Shown: piece by piece, positions 27,218-37,024 of the stretch
How positions within the stretch are numbered: the first letter of the stretch is position 1
How the letters are laid out: every line of letters starts with the position of its first letter
From: Pseudarthrobacter defluvii
GTDB taxonomy: Bacteria > Actinomycetota > Actinomycetes > Actinomycetales > Micrococcaceae
DNA length: 64,000 bases
Reading direction: 5' to 3'
Assembly (NCBI RefSeq): GCF_030816725.1
Contig: NZ_JAUSYG010000001.1
Location: forward strand, 2,542,001 to 2,606,000
Notes under the pieces: model-generated
The model's database searches: none
What the model was told of the DNA's origin: nothing
Seen by the model: the letters and a program-made list of their open reading frames with translations, nothing else
Translations under genes and position numbers: made by a program

Positions 27218-30200
27218 AGAAGACGCGTTCAAAAACGGCACGTGCCCGCCGGCTCACCCTCAGGTAGTCCTCCTCCAGCGCGGCTGCATGACCCGGCTCG
27301 TAGCCGCACCAGCGCGCCACGGCCTCCAGGTCGCGGCGCGAGGACGGCAGGAGGTCGGAGGCCTTACCGCTCCAAATGACGTTCGCGGACCGGATGCGGC
27401 TGGCAAGGCGCCAGGCCTCCGCCAGCAGACCGGCGTCGGCAGCATCCAGCAGGCCAAGCTCCTCGGCGGCTGCGAGGGCCTCCAGGGTGGACGTGGTCCG
27501 TAGTTCCGGATGCTTCCCGGCGTGCTGCAGCTGGAGCAGCTGGACCAGCCACTCAACGTCGCTGAGGCCGCCGCGGCCCAGTTTGAGGTGGCGTGCGGGG
27601 TCAGCACCGCGCGGCAGCCGCTCGGATTCCACCCGCGCCTTGACGCGCCGGATCTCCCGCACGTCCTGTTCCGCCACTGACTCCGGGTACCGGATGGGAT
27701 CGATGAGCTTGAGGAAGTCGGCCGCCAGGGTGTCGTCACCTGCCATGGGCCGTGCACGCAGCAGGGCCTGGGCTTCCCAGATCAGGGACCAGCGGCGGTA
27801 GTACTCGGCGAAGGAGTCCAAAGAGCGCACCATGGCTCCGTTCTTGCCCTCGGGCCGCAGGTCCGCATCCATCTGCAGGACCCGTTCCGCCATGATGGCC
27901 GGTTTCAGCGGCTGGGTGAGCAGGCTGGAGACTTTGGCAACGATCCTGCCGGCCTGTTCCTGTGCCTCCGCGTCGGAGAAGCCGGGAAGGGCGCGGTGCA
28001 CATACATGACATCGGCGTCCGAGCCGTAGCCGATCTCACGTCCACCCTGGCGGCCCATGGCCACCACCAGGACCGTGGTCTTGAGCGGTCCGTCCGCGGA
28101 GACTATGCCTTCGGCCACCCGCAGGGCACCGAGGACGGCGGCCCGGTCCGTGTCCGCCAAAGCGCTGCCCACCTGGTCCTGGTCCAGAAGCCCGGCCGAA
28201 TCAGCGATGGCGATGCGCAAAATCTCCCTGCGCCGGATCAGCCGGATCAGGCGCATGGCGCTTTCCGGGTCCGAGTGCCGGGACATCTTGGCCGTGATCT
28301 CCTGCCACTGGGCTTCGAAGCCCAGCGGTACCAGGTCCTTGTCCTGTCCCAGCCAGGCCACCGACTCCGGCGACACCTCCAAAAGGTCCGCGATCAGCCG
28401 GGAGTTGGCGAGCATGTGGCACAGGCGTTCGGCGGCGGCATTGGAGTCGCGAAGCAGGCCCAGGTACCAGTGCGTGGTGCCCAGCGCCTCACTGACGCGG
28501 CGGAAGGCGAGGAGGCCGGCGTCGGGGTCCACGCCTTCGGCGAGCCAGTCAAGCAGGATGGGCAGGAGCTGGCGCTGCAGCGCGGCCCGGCGGCTCACCC
28601 CGGCCGTCAGCGCCTCAATGTGGCGCATCGCCCCCTGGGGGTCCCGGTATCCCAGGGCGGCAAGCCGGCCCTGCGCGGCCTCGGGCGTCAGTCGGGCGTC
28701 CTCGCTGCTGAGTTTGGCCGCCGAATTCAGCAGCGGCCGGTAGAAGATGCGTTCGTGCAGTTCGCGGACGGAGCGCTTGGTGCGCTGCCACGCGGACAGC
28801 AGGGAGTCCGGGGTGGGCCGCTCGTTGGAGAACGGCCCCAGCACGGCCTTGGCCAGGGAGCGCAGTGCCGGCTCAGCCACTGGCATGAGGTGGGTTCTGC
28901 GCAGCTGGAACAGCTGGATGCGGTGTTCCAGCAGCCGCAGGTACCGGTAGGCGTTGTCGAAGGCTGCCGCATCGGAACGGCCGATGTAACCTCCGGCGGA
29001 CAGTGCGGCGATCGCGGAGGTGGTGTCCCGCCGTCGTAATGACTCATCTGCCTTGCCGTGCACCAACTGGAGCAACTGCACGGTGAACTCGACGTCGCGC
29101 AACCCGCCGCGGCCCAGCTTGATCTGGCGCTGCTCCTCCGCAGCGGGGATATGCTCGGTCACCCTGCGGCGCATGGCCTGGACGGACTCCACGAATCCCT
29201 CCCGCCCCGCGGAGCTCCAGATCAGCGGCGCCACGGCGTCCTCATAGGCCCGGCCCAGCGCGGCATCGCCGGCGATGGAACGGGCCTTGAGCAGCGCCTG
29301 GAACTCCCAGCTCTCAGCCCACCTGGCGTAGTACGCCTCGTGGGAGGCGAGGGTGCGGACCAGCGGCCCCGACTTCCCTTCGGGCCTCAGGTTGGCGTCC
29401 ACCTCCCAGAGCCCGGGTTCCCTGGCCACCGACGATATGGCCCGCGAGATGCCGCTGGCCAGGGCTGTCCCGATAGTGTTGGCGTGTGCGTCCTCGAGGC
29501 CGCCCGGGTCCACCACGTAGATGACGTCGACGTCGGAAATGTAGTTCAGCTCCCGGGCTCCGCACTTGCCCATGCCGATCACGGCAAGGCCGACGTCGGC
29601 GATGTCCCCTGCGGCGTGCTGCTCCGCCGCCTCCGCACGGGAAACCGCGAGGGCGGCCTCGATGGCGGCTGCGGCCAGGTCCGCCAGTTCACCGCCCACT
29701 GACGGCAGGAAGTCCAGCGGATCCGCCGCGCACAGGTCCTTGACGGCGAGGTCCACCAGCCCGCGCCGGTAGGCCGTGCGCAGGGCGGCGTAGGCGTCCA
29801 TGCCGGTGGCGGCAGCAACGGGACGGGCAGTCCGGGGGTCTGCGCCCACCGACTGCAGGAGCGTGGTGCGCAGCCGGTCCGGGTCGGCGGGCAACGGCTC
29901 GGGGCTGGCCCGGACCCGGAAGGCCTCAAGGTGCTCCGGGTGCCTGATGAGGAACTCCCCCAGGGCCTCCGACGCGCCGAGAACCCGGTACATCGGCTCG
30001 CTGGCCTCCAGCTCCGCGGCGGCCAGGTCGCGCAGCTGCGGGTGCTTTTCGATCAGCCGGACCAGGGACTGCAGGGCAGTGTCAGGGCTGGCCGCCAGCT
30101 GCAGCCCGGCAAAGAGGCTGTCCTGGTCCAGCCCCTCGAGTTCGGGCGCGGCAAGGAACCGCTCGCCCTTTTCCAGGTCGCTGAATCCGGCCGCGATGAG

Positions 30201-30227
30201 GCGCCGTGCCAGGCTCACGGCAGGCAC
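27207..30227 (-). CDS. glnE: Bifunctional glutamine synthetase adenylyltransferase/deadenylase
   Basis: Adds or removes AMP on the adenylylation Tyr of glutamine synthetase, tuning it to nitrogen status. The 1006-residue protein has the expected duplicated nucleotidyltransferase architecture. The first domain shows YISDVDVIYV near 229 and the second YGSDADVMYV near 737, each with the paired metal-binding Asp, followed by PEGKSGPLVRT and PEGKNGAMVRS. The GTG at 30227 follows the glnA2 stop with no gap, and no clear ribosome site is seen; the GTG three codons later is another option. Expected target: Tyr402 of GlnA. Confidence 0.96.
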   Translation of the reverse strand: MPAVSLARRLIAAGFSDLEKGERFLAAPELEGLDQDSLFAGLQLAASPDTALQSLVRLIEKHPQLRDLAAAELEASEPMYRVLGASEALGEFLIRHPEHLEAFRVRASPEPLPADPDRLRTTLLQSVGADPRTARPVAAATGMDAYAALRTAYRRGLVDLAVKDLCAADPLDFLPSVGGELADLAAAAIEAALAVSRAEAAEQHAAGDIADVGLAVIGMGKCGARELNYISDVDVIYVVDPGGLEDAHANTIGTALASGISRAISSVAREPGLWEVDANLRPEGKSGPLVRTLASHEAYYARWAESWEFQALLKARSIAGDAALGRAYEDAVAPLIWSSAGREGFVESVQAMRRRVTEHIPAAEEQRQIKLGRGGLRDVEFTVQLLQLVHGKADESLRRRDTTSAIAALSAGGYIGRSDAAAFDNAYRYLRLLEHRIQLFQLRRTHLMPVAEPALRSLAKAVLGPFSNERPTPDSLLSAWQRTKRSVRELHERIFYRPLLNSAAKLSSEDARLTPEAAQGRLAALGYRDPQGAMRHIEALTAGVSRRAALQRQLLPILLDWLAEGVDPDAGLLAFRRVSEALGTTHWYLGLLRDSNAAAERLCHMLANSRLIADLLEVSPESVAWLGQDKDLVPLGFEAQWQEITAKMSRHSDPESAMRLIRLIRRREILRIAIADSAGLLDQDQVGSALADTDRAAVLGALRVAEGIVSADGPLKTTVLVVAMGRQGGREIGYGSDADVMYVHRALPGFSDAEAQEQAGRIVAKVSSLLTQPLKPAIMAERVLQMDADLRPEGKNGAMVRSLDSFAEYYRRWSLIWEAQALLRARPMAGDDTLAADFLKLIDPIRYPESVAEQDVREIRRVKARVESERLPRGADPARHLKLGRGGLSDVEWLVQLLQLQHAGKHPELRTTSTLEALAAAEELGLLDAADAGLLAEAWRLASRIRSANVIWSGKASDLLPSSRRDLEAVARWCGYEPGHAAALEEDYLRVSRRARAVFERVFYGH

Positions 30228-31568
30228 CTAGAGGATGCCGAGGTTGCGCTGCAGCTCGTAGGGCGTCACCTGCAGCCGGTAGTCCTGCCATTCGGCGCGC
30301 TTGTTGCGCAGGAAGTGCTCGTAGACCTGTTCACCCAGGATCTGCGGCATCAGCTCCGAGTCCTCCATGGAGCGGATGGCATCATGCAGGCTGGCGGGCA
30401 GCGGATCGTGGCCCATGGCGCGGCGCTCGGCAGAGCTCAGCGACCAGACGTCGTCCTCGGCGGCAGCCGGCAGGTCGTAGCCTTCCTCGATGCCCTTCAG
30501 GCCTGCGCCGAGCAGAACAGCGTAGGCCAGGTAGGGGTTGGCGGCTGAATCAATGCCGCGGTATTCGATCCGTGCAGACTGGCCCTTGCCGGGCTTGTAC
30601 AGCGGCACCCGGACCAGCGCTGAACGGTTGTTGTGGCCCCAGCTGAGGTAGCTGGGGGCCTCTCCCCCGCCCCACAGGCGCTTGTAGGAGTTGACGAACT
30701 GGTTGGTGACGGCCGTGAACTCGGGCGCGTGCTTAAGGATCCCGGCAATGAACTGGCGTGCGGTCTTGGACAGTTGGAACTCCGCACCCGCCTCGAAGAA
30801 CGCGTTGCTGTCACCTTCGAACAGCGAGAAGTGCGTGTGCATGCCGGAGCCGGGGTGGTCGGTGAACGGCTTGGGCATGAAGGTGGCGTAGGTTCCCTGC
30901 TGCAGTGCCACCTCCTTGATGACGGTGCGGAACGTCATGATGTTGTCCGCGGTCTGCAGCGCGTCTGCGTAGCGGAGGTCGATCTCGTTCTGGCCCGGGC
31001 CGGCCTCGTGGTGGCTGAACTCCACGGAAATGCCCACGGATTCCAGCATGGTCACCGCGGTTCGGCGGAAGTCCTGGGCCACGCCGCCGGGCACGTGGTC
31101 AAAGTAGCCGCCCTCATCCACGGGCACGGGCGCGCCGTTTGGACCTGGCTCGTGGGACTTGAGCAGGTAGAACTCGATCTCCGGGTGGGTGTAGCAGGTG
31201 AAGCCCATGTCCGCGGCCTTGGCAAGGGTGCGCTTAAGCACGTTGCGGGGGTCGGCCGCGGAGGGCTCGCCGTCGGGGGTGAGGATGTCGCAAAACATGC
31301 GCGAGGTCTGCTCGGTCTCGCCGCGCCACGGCAGGATCTGGAAGGTGGCGGGATCCGGCTGGGCCAGCATGTCCGACTCAAACACGCGGGCCAGGCCTTC
31401 GATCGAGGAGCCGTCGAAGCCGAGGCCTTCCTCGAACGCGCCCTCGACTTCCGCCGGTGCCAGCGCCACGGACTTCAGCGACCCCACCACGTCGGTGAAC
31501 CACAGGCGTACGAAACGTACGTCGCGCTCTTCGATTGTGCGCAGGACAAACTCTTGCTGGCGGTCCAT
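30228..31568 (-). CDS. glnA2: Second type I glutamine synthetase (GlnA2-like)
   Basis: A 446-residue glutamine synthetase of the GSI-alpha-like, GlnA2 group found beside glnE in actinobacteria. It has LGFDGSSIEGLARVFESDM near 48-66, EIEFYLLKSH near 130, HPGSGMHTHFSLF near 245 and NRSALVRVP near 320. It lacks the ~25-residue insertion of GlnA, as expected for this class. In Streptomyces and Mycobacterium paralogues act on glutamine or polyamines, so the physiological substrate is uncertain here. The gene directly precedes glnE and probably forms an operon with glnE and the GNAT gene. Confidence 0.93.
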   Translation of the reverse strand: MDRQQEFVLRTIEERDVRFVRLWFTDVVGSLKSVALAPAEVEGAFEEGLGFDGSSIEGLARVFESDMLAQPDPATFQILPWRGETEQTSRMFCDILTPDGEPSAADPRNVLKRTLAKAADMGFTCYTHPEIEFYLLKSHEPGPNGAPVPVDEGGYFDHVPGGVAQDFRRTAVTMLESVGISVEFSHHEAGPGQNEIDLRYADALQTADNIMTFRTVIKEVALQQGTYATFMPKPFTDHPGSGMHTHFSLFEGDSNAFFEAGAEFQLSKTARQFIAGILKHAPEFTAVTNQFVNSYKRLWGGGEAPSYLSWGHNNRSALVRVPLYKPGKGQSARIEYRGIDSAANPYLAYAVLLGAGLKGIEEGYDLPAAAEDDVWSLSSAERRAMGHDPLPASLHDAIRSMEDSELMPQILGEQVYEHFLRNKRAEWQDYRLQVTPYELQRNLGIL

Positions 31569-31856
31569 GATGGCCCTCTTCTCCGGTCAACGTCCATGCT
31601 CCGGGTCCGCGCAAGGGGAAAGCCGGCAGCAGTTCATCAACACTGTACTAATCATTCTGCGCCGATGCTGAAGCCTGCGCCGTGCGTAACACAGCATTAA
31701 CTTGGCCGTTCATGCGTGGCTGCTCCGGACAGCCGCCAACTCCTGTTCCTGGCGCCACATCCGATGGCCCGCACGGCTGCCGTTATGACGCTCATCACCG
31801 CTGCCCGGCCGTGACCGTGGTAGCTAGGACGGCGGGTACCGCACTACGCTCATCCC
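31569..31856. other. Divergent intergenic region glnA2/panB
   Basis: 288 bp carrying the promoters of two divergent genes. One half-match to a GlnR site is seen on the minus strand: GTTAA, six bases, GTTAC (31686-31701), about 120 bp before glnA2. It lacks the second half and the GAAAC box is degenerate, so it is only a candidate. No small gene is seen. Confidence 0.35.
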
Positions 31857-32744
31857 ATGGCCTCCAACAGCTCTGACTCCAGCGCGTCCGCAGAAGTACC
31901 CGCCCCCTACGGCAGTGGTCCGGGTGTGCCTGCCCCGGCTGAACGGAAGCCGGCGAAGGTCCGGATCCACCACCTCCAACAGGCCAAGCGCGACGGCACC
32001 AAGTTCGCCATGCTGACCGCGTACGAGCAGTACACGGCCGAGATCTTTGACGCGGCAGGCATCGAAGTGCTCCTGGTGGGTGATTCAGCCTCCAACAACG
32101 TTTTTGGCAACGAGACCAGCCTCCCTGTCACCGTGGACGAGCTGCTGCCCCTGTGCCGCGCCGTGGCACGGTCCGCCAAGCGCGCACTGGTGGTGGCGGA
32201 CCTGCCGTTCGGCAGCTACGAGGTCAGTGCGGAACACGCCGTTGCAGCCGGTGTCCGGTTCCTGAAGGAAGGCCTGGCGCACGCCGTTAAAATCGAGGGC
32301 GGGCAGTACTACGCACCCACCGTCCGGGCCATGGTGCAGGCGGGCATTCCGGTCATGGCGCACATCGGCTTCACGCCGCAGAGCGAACACGCGCTGGGCG
32401 GCTACCGCGTCCAGGGCCGCGGCGACGACGCCCAGCGCCTGATTGACGACGCCGTGGCGCTGGCCGAGGCGGGCGCGTTCTGCGTGCTGATGGAAATGGT
32501 CCCCGCGGAGACGGCAGCAGCGGTCGATGCAGCAGTGGACGTCCCGACGGTGGGGATCGGCGCCGGCAAGGCCACCACGGGCCAGGTGCTGGTGTGGCAG
32601 GACATGGCCGGACTGCGCGGCGGAAAGATGGCCAAGTTCGTCAAGCAGTACGCAGACCTGCGCAGCACACTGCACGACGCCGCCACCGCCTATGGCAACG
32701 ACGTCCGGTCAGGCGGGTTCCCCGGCCCGGAACACTCCTTCTAA
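31857..32744 (+). CDS. panB: 3-methyl-2-oxobutanoate hydroxymethyltransferase
   Basis: Makes ketopantoate from 2-oxoisovalerate and methylenetetrahydrofolate, the first committed step of pantothenate and CoA synthesis. The 295 residues include an unconserved Ser/Pro-rich N-terminus of about 35. Then come [17 protein letters not shown], the metal-binding region [22 protein letters not shown] and [12 protein letters not shown], all typical of PanB. The start is ATG at 31857. No panC or panD is adjacent, so the pathway is dispersed. Confidence 0.95.
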   Translation: MASNSSDSSASAEVPAPYGSGPGVPAPAERKPAKVRIHHLQQAKRDGTKFAMLTAYEQYTAEIFDAAGIEVLLVGDSASNNVFGNETSLPVTVDELLPLCRAVARSAKRALVVADLPFGSYEVSAEHAVAAGVRFLKEGLAHAVKIEGGQYYAPTVRAMVQAGIPVMAHIGFTPQSEHALGGYRVQGRGDDAQRLIDDAVALAEAGAFCVLMEMVPAETAAAVDAAVDVPTVGIGAGKATTGQVLVWQDMAGLRGGKMAKFVKQYADLRSTLHDAATAYGNDVRSGGFPGPEHSF

Positions 32745-32780
32745 CTTCCCCTGACGACCCCGGAACTGCTGCCCGCGGGT

Positions 32781-32865
32781 GCCGCCTGTCGGCACTCCTC
32801 CGCGGACTGCCTCGGCCGCTGGCGGCCTCACCTTGACGTCCGCTTCCGGAGCACCGACAGGCGGC
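32781..32865. repeat. Inverted repeat, 18-base arms
   Basis: Arms at 32781-32798 (GCCGCCTGTCGGCACTCC) and 32848-32865 match as inverted copies at 16 of 18 positions, separated by 49 bases. It sits between convergent panB and the SPOR-like gene and may be a composite bidirectional terminator or a small structured element. Confidence 0.6.
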
Positions 32866-32880
32866 CGGATGCACCCGGCC

Positions 32881-33045
32881 TCAGTCGTCGTCGCCCTTCT
32901 CCCAGGCCTCATTGCGGGCCCTGACCTTCTCGATGGCGTGCTCCGCTTCTTCGCGGGTCTTGTAGGGCCCAATGAGCTGGCTCCAGTCCGAGAGCCGGTC
33001 CTCTTCCACTTCGTGGGTGTTGATGTTGAACCAGTACTCAGTCAT
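32881..33045 (-). CDS. SPOR-domain-like small protein
   Basis: A 54-residue protein, MTEYWFNINTHEVEE at its start and GPYKTREEAEHAIEKVRARN in the second half. The GPY-T-EEA-A pattern resembles the SPOR (sporulation-related repeat) fold, although SPOR domains normally are about 70 residues and bind denuded peptidoglycan. No signal peptide or membrane helix is visible. GAGGAG lies six bases before the ATG, so translation is very likely; an upstream open extension to 33096 is not needed. It stands alone between a large inverted repeat and map. Function is unknown. Confidence 0.72.
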   Translation of the reverse strand: MTEYWFNINTHEVEEDRLSDWSQLIGPYKTREEAEHAIEKVRARNEAWEKGDDD

Positions 33046-33164
33046 CGTTGCTCCTCGTTCCGGCGACGGGGAAAGCAGGTGATCCACGTAACACAAACAC
33101 TTACGGGTCCCCTCCGCCGCTTGTCGGTTGTTAGGCGTTCTGTGGTGCCTTATATGATCAATCT

Positions 33165-34043
33165 ATGCCTTCCCTTGCCTCGACTGCACCCATTGGCACC
33201 CTCACCCCGGGTACCCTGAGTCCGCAGCGTCCCGTTCCGGCGTCCATCCCCCGTCCGGAGTACGTTGGCAAGCCCGGCCCCGCCAAGTTCACCGGCTCCG
33301 AGGTCAAGTCCGCCGAAACCATCGAGAAGATCCGGCTCGCCGGAAAGATCGCAGCGCAGGCCATCGTGGAAGTGGGCAGGCACATCCAGCCGGGCGTCAC
33401 CACCGATGAGCTGGACAAAGTGGGCCACGAATTCCTGCTGGACCACCAGGCGTACCCGTCCACGCTCGGCTACCGTGGCTTCCCCAAATCGCTGTGCTCC
33501 TCGCTGAATGAAGTCATCTGCCACGGCATTCCGGACAGCACCGTGGTCCAGGACGGTGACATCCTGAACATCGACATCACGGCCTACATCAACGGCGTCC
33601 ACGGAGACACCAACTACACCTTCCTGGTGGGGGACGTGGACGAGGAGTCCCGGCTGCTGGTGGAGCGCACCCAGGAGTCATTGAACCGTGCCATCAAGGC
33701 CGTGGCGCCGGGACGCGAAATCAACATCATTGGCAGGGCCATCCAGTCCTACGCCAGGCGCTTCGGCTACGGCGTGGTGCGTGACTTCACCGGCCACGGC
33801 GTCGGGGAGGCCTTCCACACCGGGCTGATCATCCCCCACTATGACGCGGCCCCCGCCTACAACACGGTGATCGAAACCGGAATGGTCTTCACCATTGAAC
33901 CGATGCTCACCCTGGGCACCGTGGAGTGGGACATGTGGAGCGACGACTGGACCGTCGTCACCCGGGACCGCAAGCGCACCGCCCAGTTCGAGCACACCCT
34001 GCTGGTTACCGAGACCGGCGCCGAGATCCTCACCCTGCCGTAG
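33165..34043 (+). CDS. map: Type I methionine aminopeptidase
   Basis: Removes the initiator methionine from new proteins, using two metal ions. In 292 residues the metal ligands are visible: Asp pair in [19 protein letters not shown] near 128-146, His in [12 protein letters not shown] near 210, Glu in FTIEPM near 242 and Glu in QFEHTLLVT near 276. The N-terminal ~40 residues form a Pro/Ser-rich extension seen in actinobacterial MetAP1c. ATG at 33165 is used. ppgK starts about 110 bp downstream in the same direction. Confidence 0.95.
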   Translation: MPSLASTAPIGTLTPGTLSPQRPVPASIPRPEYVGKPGPAKFTGSEVKSAETIEKIRLAGKIAAQAIVEVGRHIQPGVTTDELDKVGHEFLLDHQAYPSTLGYRGFPKSLCSSLNEVICHGIPDSTVVQDGDILNIDITAYINGVHGDTNYTFLVGDVDEESRLLVERTQESLNRAIKAVAPGREINIIGRAIQSYARRFGYGVVRDFTGHGVGEAFHTGLIIPHYDAAPAYNTVIETGMVFTIEPMLTLGTVEWDMWSDDWTVVTRDRKRTAQFEHTLLVTETGAEILTLP

Positions 34044-34152
34044 CCTGTTCCATGCCCGAAGTGGCATGGCTGCCGGTGCAGACCGGACCCCTGTTACGGG
34101 CCGCGCAAGCCGGCCCCTTTTCCTGCCCGCCCCTGTCAAGAACGGAATCCCA

Positions 34153-34956
34153 TTGGCCAAGAAGGACGAGAAGTCGCACAAGAACGCACCGCTGATCGGC
34201 ATCGACATCGGTGGTACGGGCATCAAGGGCGGCATTGTCGACCTGAAGAAGGGCAAGCTGCTCGGAGAACGCTTCCGGGTTCCCACCCCGCAGCCTGCCA
34301 CCCCGGAAGCCGTGGCCGAGGCCGTGGCCCTGGTGGTGGCGGAACTTTCGGCGCGTCCGGAAGCACCGGAGGCCGGCTCCCCTGTGGGGGTGACCTTCCC
34401 GGGCATCATCCAGCACGGCGTGGTCCACTCGGCCGCCAATGTGGACAAGAGTTGGCTTGATACGGACATCGACGCCCTCCTCACCGCCCGGCTGGGCCGG
34501 CCCGTGGAGGTCATCAACGACGCCGACGCCGCCGGCCTGGCCGAAGCCCGCTACGGCGCCGGCGCCGGCGTGTCCGGCACAGTCCTGGTAATCACCCTGG
34601 GCACCGGCATCGGTTCAGCATTCATTTTCGACGGGAAGCTCGTCCCCAACGCAGAGCTTGGCCACCTGGAGGTTGACGGCTTCGACGCTGAATCGAAGGC
34701 GTCCGCCGTGGCCCGCGAACGGGACGGGCTGTCGTGGGACGAGTACAGCGTCCTGCTGCAGCGCTACTTCTCGCACGTGGAGTTCCTGTTCTCGCCGGAA
34801 CTGTTCATTGTGGGTGGCGGCATCTCCAAGCGCGCGGACGAGTACCTTCCCAACCTCAAGCTGCGCACGCCGATCGTCCCGGCCGTCCTGCGCAACGAGG
34901 CAGGGATCGTGGGCGCGGCGCTGGAAATCGCGCTGCAGCACAAGCTGGCCAAATAG
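34153..34956 (+). CDS. ppgK: Polyphosphate/ATP glucokinase
   Basis: Phosphorylates glucose with polyphosphate or ATP; the enzyme class is characteristic of actinobacteria. The 267 residues show the ROK/actin-fold phosphate motif [13 protein letters not shown] near 15-27, [15 protein letters not shown] near 122-136, a second nucleotide loop [12 protein letters not shown] near 147-158 and [11 protein letters not shown] chose TTG at 34153 because homologues start with AKKDEKSHK right at this place. An upstream ATG at 34066 is also in frame but would add 29 residues from the gap, with a weak ribosome site. The gene converges with nrdR. Confidence 0.9.
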   Translation: MAKKDEKSHKNAPLIGIDIGGTGIKGGIVDLKKGKLLGERFRVPTPQPATPEAVAEAVALVVAELSARPEAPEAGSPVGVTFPGIIQHGVVHSAANVDKSWLDTDIDALLTARLGRPVEVINDADAAGLAEARYGAGAGVSGTVLVITLGTGIGSAFIFDGKLVPNAELGHLEVDGFDAESKASAVARERDGLSWDEYSVLLQRYFSHVEFLFSPELFIVGGGISKRADEYLPNLKLRTPIVPAVLRNEAGIVGAALEIALQHKLAK

Positions 34957-34964
34957 GAGTGGTG

Positions 34965-35004
34965 CCGGTGGCGGCTGCGGCTTCCCCTCCGCTGCCGCCA
35001 CCGG
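34965..35004. terminator. Hairpin between ppgK and nrdR
   Basis: Perfect 11-bp arms CCGGTGGCGGC / GCCGCCACCGG with a further CGG/CCG pairing inside, in the 51-bp gap between convergent genes. No T tract follows. Confidence 0.65.
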
Positions 35005-35007
35005 AGT

Positions 35008-35508
35008 CTAGAGGGGGGTCTTCTCGGAGCTCTTGGCGCTGGCCGCGCCCTTGGCGTCTTCCTCGGCCTCGTGGCGCAGCAGGGCAATAGCGGTTTCAAA
35101 ATCCTCGAGGGACTCGAACGCCTGGTAGACGCTGGCGAAGCGCAGGTACGCCACTTTGTCGAGTTTCTGCAGCGGCCCGAGGATTACCAGCCCAACCTCG
35201 TGGGCGTCGATCTCGGCAGCACCGGAGGCGCGGATCTGCTCTTCCACTTCCTGCGCCAGCATGGCGAGGTCGTCCTCGCTGACCGGGCGCCCCTGGCAGG
35301 CTTTGCGCACGCCGTTGATGACTTTGCTGCGGCTGAAGGGTTCGCCCACGCCGGACCGCTTAATGACGGAGAGGCTGGTGGTTTCCACGGTGGTGAACCG
35401 GCGGCCGCATTCGGGGCATTGCCGGCGGCGGCGGATGGCCGAGCCGTCGTCCGCCATGCGGCTGTCCACTACGCGGGAATCGGGGTTACGGCAGAACGGG
35501 CAGTACAT
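35008..35508 (-). CDS. nrdR: Transcriptional repressor NrdR
   Basis: ATP/dATP-sensing repressor of ribonucleotide reductase genes. Its 166 residues comprise an N-terminal zinc ribbon (CPFC at 3-6, CPEC at 34-37 with the linking DSRVVDSR) and an ATP-cone domain beginning [20 protein letters not shown] near 49. AGGGGGAAC precedes the ATG. The C-terminal tail ([15 protein letters not shown]) is Lys/Ser-rich. Two NrdR-box-like sites lie upstream and suggest autoregulation. Target nrd genes are not in the window. Confidence 0.96.
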   Translation of the reverse strand: MYCPFCRNPDSRVVDSRMADDGSAIRRRRQCPECGRRFTTVETTSLSVIKRSGVGEPFSRSKVINGVRKACQGRPVSEDDLAMLAQEVEEQIRASGAAEIDAHEVGLVILGPLQKLDKVAYLRFASVYQAFESLEDFETAIALLRHEAEEDAKGAASAKSSEKTPL

Positions 35509-35599
35509 GGCGTTCCCCCTTTTCGCTCGTGGTGTGCAACGTCAGTAGAGGCCATCAGCACCGCCGGGGGGCGATGCCGTGGCGTCTCCCAGTTTACGG

Positions 35600-35642
35600 G
35601 CATATCTGGGGTAATAACAATCCTGTAATTACTACATGTAGT
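35600..35642 (-). promoter_or_regulatory. Paired NrdR boxes upstream of nrdR
   Basis: Box 1, ACTACATGTAGT at 35631-35642, fits the core CwAnATnTwG perfectly. Box 2, CCAGATATGC (minus strand) at 35600-35609, is degenerate but keeps the central AT. Their centres are 32 bases apart, the usual three-helical-turn spacing of NrdR box pairs. Confidence 0.68.
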
Positions 35643-35646
35643 GGTG

Positions 35647-37020
35647 TCACCCGAGGCGGGGGAATCGGGCCGTCACGGCGTCGCCGTGGGCAGGAAGGTC
35701 CTCGGCGCGGGACAGGCTCACGATGTGCCCGCTGACCTCCGCCAAGGCATCCCTGCTGTAGTTGATGACCTGGATGGCGCGCAGGAAGGTGGTGACGTTC
35801 AGTCCGGATGAGAACGCTGCGGTGCCGCTGGTGGGCAGGACGTGGTTGGAGCCGGCGCAGTAGTCCCCCAGGCTGACAGGGCTGTAGTCGCCGACGAAGA
35901 TGGCGCCGGCATTGCGGATGCGTGCAGCCACGGCGGCTGCGTCCCGGGTCATGATTTCCAGGTGCTCGGCGGCGTAGGCGTCGCAGGCGGCGATGCCCTG
36001 CTCCAGGCCGTCCACCAGGACCACGCCGGATTGCGGGCCGGAGAGCGCCTCCTGGACCCTGGCCGAATGCTTCGTGGCCGCGGCCTGCAGCGCCAGTTCC
36101 GCACGCACCGCCGCGGCAAGGTCCTCGGAATCGGTGATGAGGACCGAGGCTGCCTTCGGATCGTGCTCAGCCTGGCTGAGGAGGTCCGCGGCAACCAGTG
36201 CCGGCTGCGCCGAATCATCAGCAAGGATGGCGATTTCCGTGGTTCCTGCCTCGGAGTCGATGCCGACGACGCCCTTGACCAGGCGTTTGGCCGTGGCGAC
36301 GAAGATGTTGCCGGGCCCGGTGACGACGTCCACGGGCTCCAGTGCCGGACCAGCGTCCGTGGCTTCAATGCCGTACGCGAAGGCGGCGATGGCCTGGGCC
36401 CCGCCGATGGCGTAGACCTCGGAGATGCCCAGCAGCGCTGCTGCCGCGAGGATGGTGGGGTGCGGCAGCCCCCCGAATTCCTTTTGCGGGGGCGAGGCCA
36501 GGGCAATGGATTCCACGCCTGCGGCCAGGGCGGGTACCACGTTCATGATCACCGACGACGGGTACACGGCAAGTCCGCCGGGAACGTAAAGGCCCACGCG
36601 CGCCACGGGCACCCAGTTCTGACTCACCACCGCGCCGTCGCCCAGCTCGACGTCGACGTTCCGGGGACGCTGGCCGTCGGCGAACTTCCGGGCCCGGCTG
36701 ATGGATTCCTCCAGGGCAGCCCGCACGGCCGGGTCCAGCTGGTCCAGGGCTTCGGCAATGGCCTCCCGGGGAACCAGCGGGTGTTCCTGCGCCACGCCGT
36801 CGAACTTGTCCGCGAGCTGGGCCAGCGCCGTGAAGCCGCGCTGCCGCACGGCGGAAATGATCTGCAGGACCTTGTCCTCGGCATCCGCCACGGTCTGGCC
36901 CTTGGCGCGGGGAACAGCTGCACGCAGGGCCGCGAGGGTCAGGTTGCGGCCGCGGAGATCGATGGTGCGGAAGTCGACGGCGGCTGTTACGGGAGCGGGA
37001 AAGTCCGGGGAAGTGGTCAC
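35647..37020 (-). CDS. hisD: Histidinol dehydrogenase
   Basis: Catalyses the last two steps of histidine synthesis, histidinol to histidine with NAD+ and a zinc ion. The 457 residues carry [19 protein letters not shown] at the start, [18 protein letters not shown] near 146-163 and the substrate/zinc region [18 protein letters not shown] near 262. The end [19 protein letters not shown] is the conserved C-terminal motif. GTG at 37020 begins four bases after the stop of the upstream membrane gene. Other his genes are not adjacent. hisD ends just before the NrdR boxes. Confidence 0.96.
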   Translation of the reverse strand: MTTSPDFPAPVTAAVDFRTIDLRGRNLTLAALRAAVPRAKGQTVADAEDKVLQIISAVRQRGFTALAQLADKFDGVAQEHPLVPREAIAEALDQLDPAVRAALEESISRARKFADGQRPRNVDVELGDGAVVSQNWVPVARVGLYVPGGLAVYPSSVIMNVVPALAAGVESIALASPPQKEFGGLPHPTILAAAALLGISEVYAIGGAQAIAAFAYGIEATDAGPALEPVDVVTGPGNIFVATAKRLVKGVVGIDSEAGTTEIAILADDSAQPALVAADLLSQAEHDPKAASVLITDSEDLAAAVRAELALQAAATKHSARVQEALSGPQSGVVLVDGLEQGIAACDAYAAEHLEIMTRDAAAVAARIRNAGAIFVGDYSPVSLGDYCAGSNHVLPTSGTAAFSSGLNVTTFLRAIQVINYSRDALAEVSGHIVSLSRAEDLPAHGDAVTARFPRLG

Positions 37021-37024
37021 CGGC

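Noticed and set aside
31686..31701. GlnR site before glnA2
   Set aside because: Only two of four boxes are seen and one is degenerate; kept as a note and not as a site.
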